From Candidatus Peregrinibacteria bacterium (lineage in GTDB: Bacteria > Patescibacteriota > Gracilibacteria > Peribacterales > Peribacteraceae), in the NCBI GenBank assembly GCA_016201685.1, contig JACQCJ010000017.1, positions 1 to 5,299 on the forward strand: a stretch of 5,299 nucleotides of DNA, written 5' to 3'. Below, one piece after another: positions 3,144-5,299 of the stretch (positions within the stretch are counted from its first letter, which is position 1; each line of letters opens with the position of its first letter). The translations under genes and the position numbers were made by a program. A model generated the notes under the pieces. That model was not told where the DNA came from and ran no database searches. It saw nothing but the letters and a program-made list of their open reading frames with translations.

Positions 3144-5299
3144 ATGACGGGGATGCCGAATGCGCTCATCCACCACCGGCACTTTTCGCCCTCGTGCGAG
3201 CCGTACCGCGCGTATGCCACGGCGACAAAAGACCGGCTGTTCGCGGATTTTCACGCATCTGAAGCGGGCCTCACGGACCATGAAGCGCACAAACGCTTGC
3301 TGACGGAGGGAAGAAATGAGCTCGTGACGCATCGGAAGCGCACAGCGATCGTGCAATTGCTCTCGAAGTTCGGAAATCCCCTCGTGCTCGTGCTGCTCCT
3401 CATCACGGGAATCTCCTTCGCCCTCGGGGATGCCATCAGCGCGATCCTCGTAGGGACGATGGCGGTGATCAGCGTTCTCCTCTCCTTCGGCGAAGAGTAC
3501 CGCGCCGGCAAGGAGGCGGAGAAGCTGAAGAGTTTGGTTCACACGACGTCGACCGTGATCCGGCACGGGATGGCACGCGAAGTGCGCATCGCGGAGATCG
3601 TGCCGGGCGATGTGATTGAGCTCGTGGCCGGCGACATCGTTCCGGCGGACGTGCGCATCCTCCAGTGCAAGGACCTCTTCATCAACCAGGCGGCGCTCAC
3701 CGGGGAATCGTTCCCGGCGGAGAAGTGCTGCGAGCCGCCGCATCCCAAGGACTGCATCGTGACGGAACTCCACAATATCGGCTTCATGGGATCGAGTGTC
3801 GTGAGCGGCACGGCGCGGGCGATCGTCGTCCGCACGGGACTCCAGACCCAGTTCGGCGCGATCGCAAAGGAGCTTGCGGAGGCGGAGCCCGAGACGAGCT
3901 TCGACCGTGGCATTCGGGAACTCACGGCGTTGATGCTGCGGCTGATGATCGCTCTCGTGGTCGTGATCTTCGCCATCAATGCGCTGACGAAGGGCAGCCT
4001 TCTCGAAGCGCTCCTCTTCGCCCTGGCCGTGGCGGTGGGGCTGACGCCGGAGATGCTCCCGATGGTCGTCGCCCTGAACCTCTCCAAGGGCGCGATCGCG
4101 ATGGCGCGGAAGAAGGTGATCGTGAAGCATATCGATTCGATTCAGAACTTCGGCGCGATGGATGTGCTGTGCACCGACAAGACCGGCACGCTGACCTTGG
4201 ACAAGATCGTGCTCGAGCGCTACTGCGATGTCACGGGCAAACAGGACGAGCACGTGCTGCGCGAGGCCTACATCAATAGCTACTACCAGACGGGCCTCAA
4301 GGGACTGCTCGACCGGACGATTCTGCAACACGAGAAACTGGACGTCCACGGGCTCACGAAAATCGATGAGATTCCGTTCGATTTCTCGCGGAAGATCATG
4401 TCGGTCATCATCGCAATGCACGGGAAGCATCGCCTGATCGCCAAGGGCGCTCCGGAGGAAATTTTCAAGCGCTGCACGCACTACGCGCTCGACGGGAAAA
4501 CGCACGCTATCACGAACGAACGCCTGAGATTTCTCGAGAAAGAAGAGGAGGCGCTCAGCGCCGAGGGATTCCGAGTGCTCGCGGTGGCCGTGCGCGAGGA
4601 ACCCATGACGCGCACGACGTTCTCACGCGAGGATGAACGCGCACTGACCCTGATCGGCTACCTCGCATTCCTGGATCCGCCCAAGCCCACCGCAAAGGAG
4701 ACGATCGCTGCGCTGCGGGATCTCGGGGTGGCCGTGAAGATCCTCACCGGTGACAACGCGATCGTGACCAAAAAAATTTGCGGCGACGTGGGGCTGGATA
4801 TCGAAGGATTCCTCACGGGCGATGTCATCGAACAATTCTCGGACGAGGAGCTGCGGTCCAAGATCGAGCACGTGACGGTGTTCGCGCGGTGTTCACCGCT
4901 CCAGAAGGAGCGCGTGATCGCCGCGATCCGCAGCAACGGCCACACGGTGGGGTACATGGGCGACGGCATCAACGATGCCCCGGCGCTCAAAGCTGCTGAT
5001 GTCGGCATCTCGGTGCAGAATGCCGTGGACATCGCCAAGGAATCGGCCGATCTGATTCTCCTGCAGAAGAGCCTCGTTGTCCTCAAGGAGGGCATCGTGG
5101 AAGGACGACGGACCTTCGCGAACATCCTCAAGTACATCCGCATGGGCACGAGCAGCAACTTCGGCAACATGCTCAGCATGACCGGGGCGAGCATCCTCCT
5201 GCCCTTCCTGCCGATGCTCCCGATTCAAGTGCTCCTCAATAACTTCCTCTACGACCTCTCGCAGCTCGCGATCCCCACGGACGAGATCGATCCGGACGC
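3144..5299 (+). CDS. mgtA: Mg2+-importing P-type ATPase (MgtA family), cut by the window edge
   Basis: The visible part is 718 residues with no stop; E. coli MgtA has 898, so about 150-180 C-terminal residues with the last membrane helices are missing. The family is a P-type ATPase in the cytoplasmic membrane that brings Mg2+ into the cell using ATP. In order: TM1-TM2 (about 79-115), actuator motif TGES (186-189), TM3 (264-281), TM4 with GLTPEMLPM (299-307), phosphorylation motif DKTGT with Asp345, nucleotide-binding KGA (434-436), DPPK (511-514), TGD (535-537), GDGINDAP from 606, and TM5-TM6 with SSNFGNML (670-677) and LPMLPIQVLLNNFLYDLSQ. The TPEMLP, NFGAMD and SSNFGN signatures mark the Mg2+ subgroup rather than Ca2+ or heavy-metal pumps. 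All catalytic residues are present. ATG 3144 was chosen because of the TATACT box 6 nt upstream. ATG 3153 is an alternative, with AAGG 9 nt before it. If leaderless, the gene has no room for a 5' Mg2+-sensing leader. Confidence 0.95.
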   Translation, partial: MTGMPNALIHHRHFSPSCEPYRAYATATKDRLFADFHASEAGLTDHEAHKRLLTEGRNELVTHRKRTAIVQLLSKFGNPLVLVLLLITGISFALGDAISAILVGTMAVISVLLSFGEEYRAGKEAEKLKSLVHTTSTVIRHGMAREVRIAEIVPGDVIELVAGDIVPADVRILQCKDLFINQAALTGESFPAEKCCEPPHPKDCIVTELHNIGFMGSSVVSGTARAIVVRTGLQTQFGAIAKELAEAEPETSFDRGIRELTALMLRLMIALVVVIFAINALTKGSLLEALLFALAVAVGLTPEMLPMVVALNLSKGAIAMARKKVIVKHIDSIQNFGAMDVLCTDKTGTLTLDKIVLERYCDVTGKQDEHVLREAYINSYYQTGLKGLLDRTILQHEKLDVHGLTKIDEIPFDFSRKIMSVIIAMHGKHRLIAKGAPEEIFKRCTHYALDGKTHAITNERLRFLEKEEEALSAEGFRVLAVAVREEPMTRTTFSREDERALTLIGYLAFLDPPKPTAKETIAALRDLGVAVKILTGDNAIVTKKICGDVGLDIEGFLTGDVIEQFSDEELRSKIEHVTVFARCSPLQKERVIAAIRSNGHTVGYMGDGINDAPALKAADVGISVQNAVDIAKESADLILLQKSLVVLKEGIVEGRRTFANILKYIRMGTSSNFGNMLSMTGASILLPFLPMLPIQVLLNNFLYDLSQLAIPTDEIDPD

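Noticed and set aside
3138..3155. ATG 3153 as the mgtA start, with AAGG 9 nt before it
   Set aside because: The TATACT box would put the transcript start at about 3144, leaving the AAGG outside the mRNA. ATG 3144 matches the layout at purM and GTG 1280. The alternative shifts the protein by only three residues.
2961..4505. A 514-codon open frame on the - strand
   Set aside because: It lies antisense to the clearly homologous MgtA gene. Its translation is dominated by Arg, His, Asp and Glu, the usual signature of the opposite strand of a GC-rich gene, and it has no recognisable motif.

Overview
This window looks like a moderately GC-rich (high-50s percent by eye) bacterial chromosome fragment. 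All supportable genes lie on the + strand. UGA and UAA act as ordinary stops. Several unlinked genes have a TANNNT -10-like box exactly 6 nt before the start codon and no Shine-Dalgarno sequence, which suggests leaderless transcription. One small gene instead has a textbook AAGGAG ribosome binding site, so both modes seem to coexist. Leaderless genes of the TANNNT type are best known from Deinococcus-Thermus and Actinobacteria. The divergent PurM and the gene mixture would also fit an uncultured lineage, but the sequence does not fix the taxon.

Layout. Bases 1-137 hold two perfect GC-rich hairpins (8-30 and 56-80) and no gene. A divergent AIR synthase (purM, 174-1229) carries the fifth step of de novo purine synthesis. 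Next comes a hypothetical gene (1280-1928) that appears split into two frames by a run of seven G at 1451-1457; it has its own promoter and a 10-bp direct repeat around the -35 box. A stand-alone tandem-ACT protein (2007-2402), probably an amino-acid sensor, follows.

Bases 2403-2724 hold no convincing large gene. They contain a -35/-10 pair, a short hairpin and a good Rho-independent terminator (2585-2612), which together could define a small RNA of about 125 nt. An unrecognised 79-aa basic protein with a strong ribosome binding site (2725-2964) ends before a 13-bp hairpin (3006-3036). The last 2.2 kb (3144 to the window edge) encode a P-type Mg2+-importing ATPase of the MgtA family, truncated only by the window end.

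The genes do not form one pathway. They read as separate, mostly singly transcribed units: housekeeping purine synthesis, amino-acid sensing, Mg2+ uptake and two orphan proteins. No mobile element, CRISPR array, tRNA or rRNA was seen. The points most worth a second look are the recurrent leaderless architecture, the frameshifted gene at the G7 tract, the possible small RNA at 2486-2612 and the altered substrate-loop motif in PurM.
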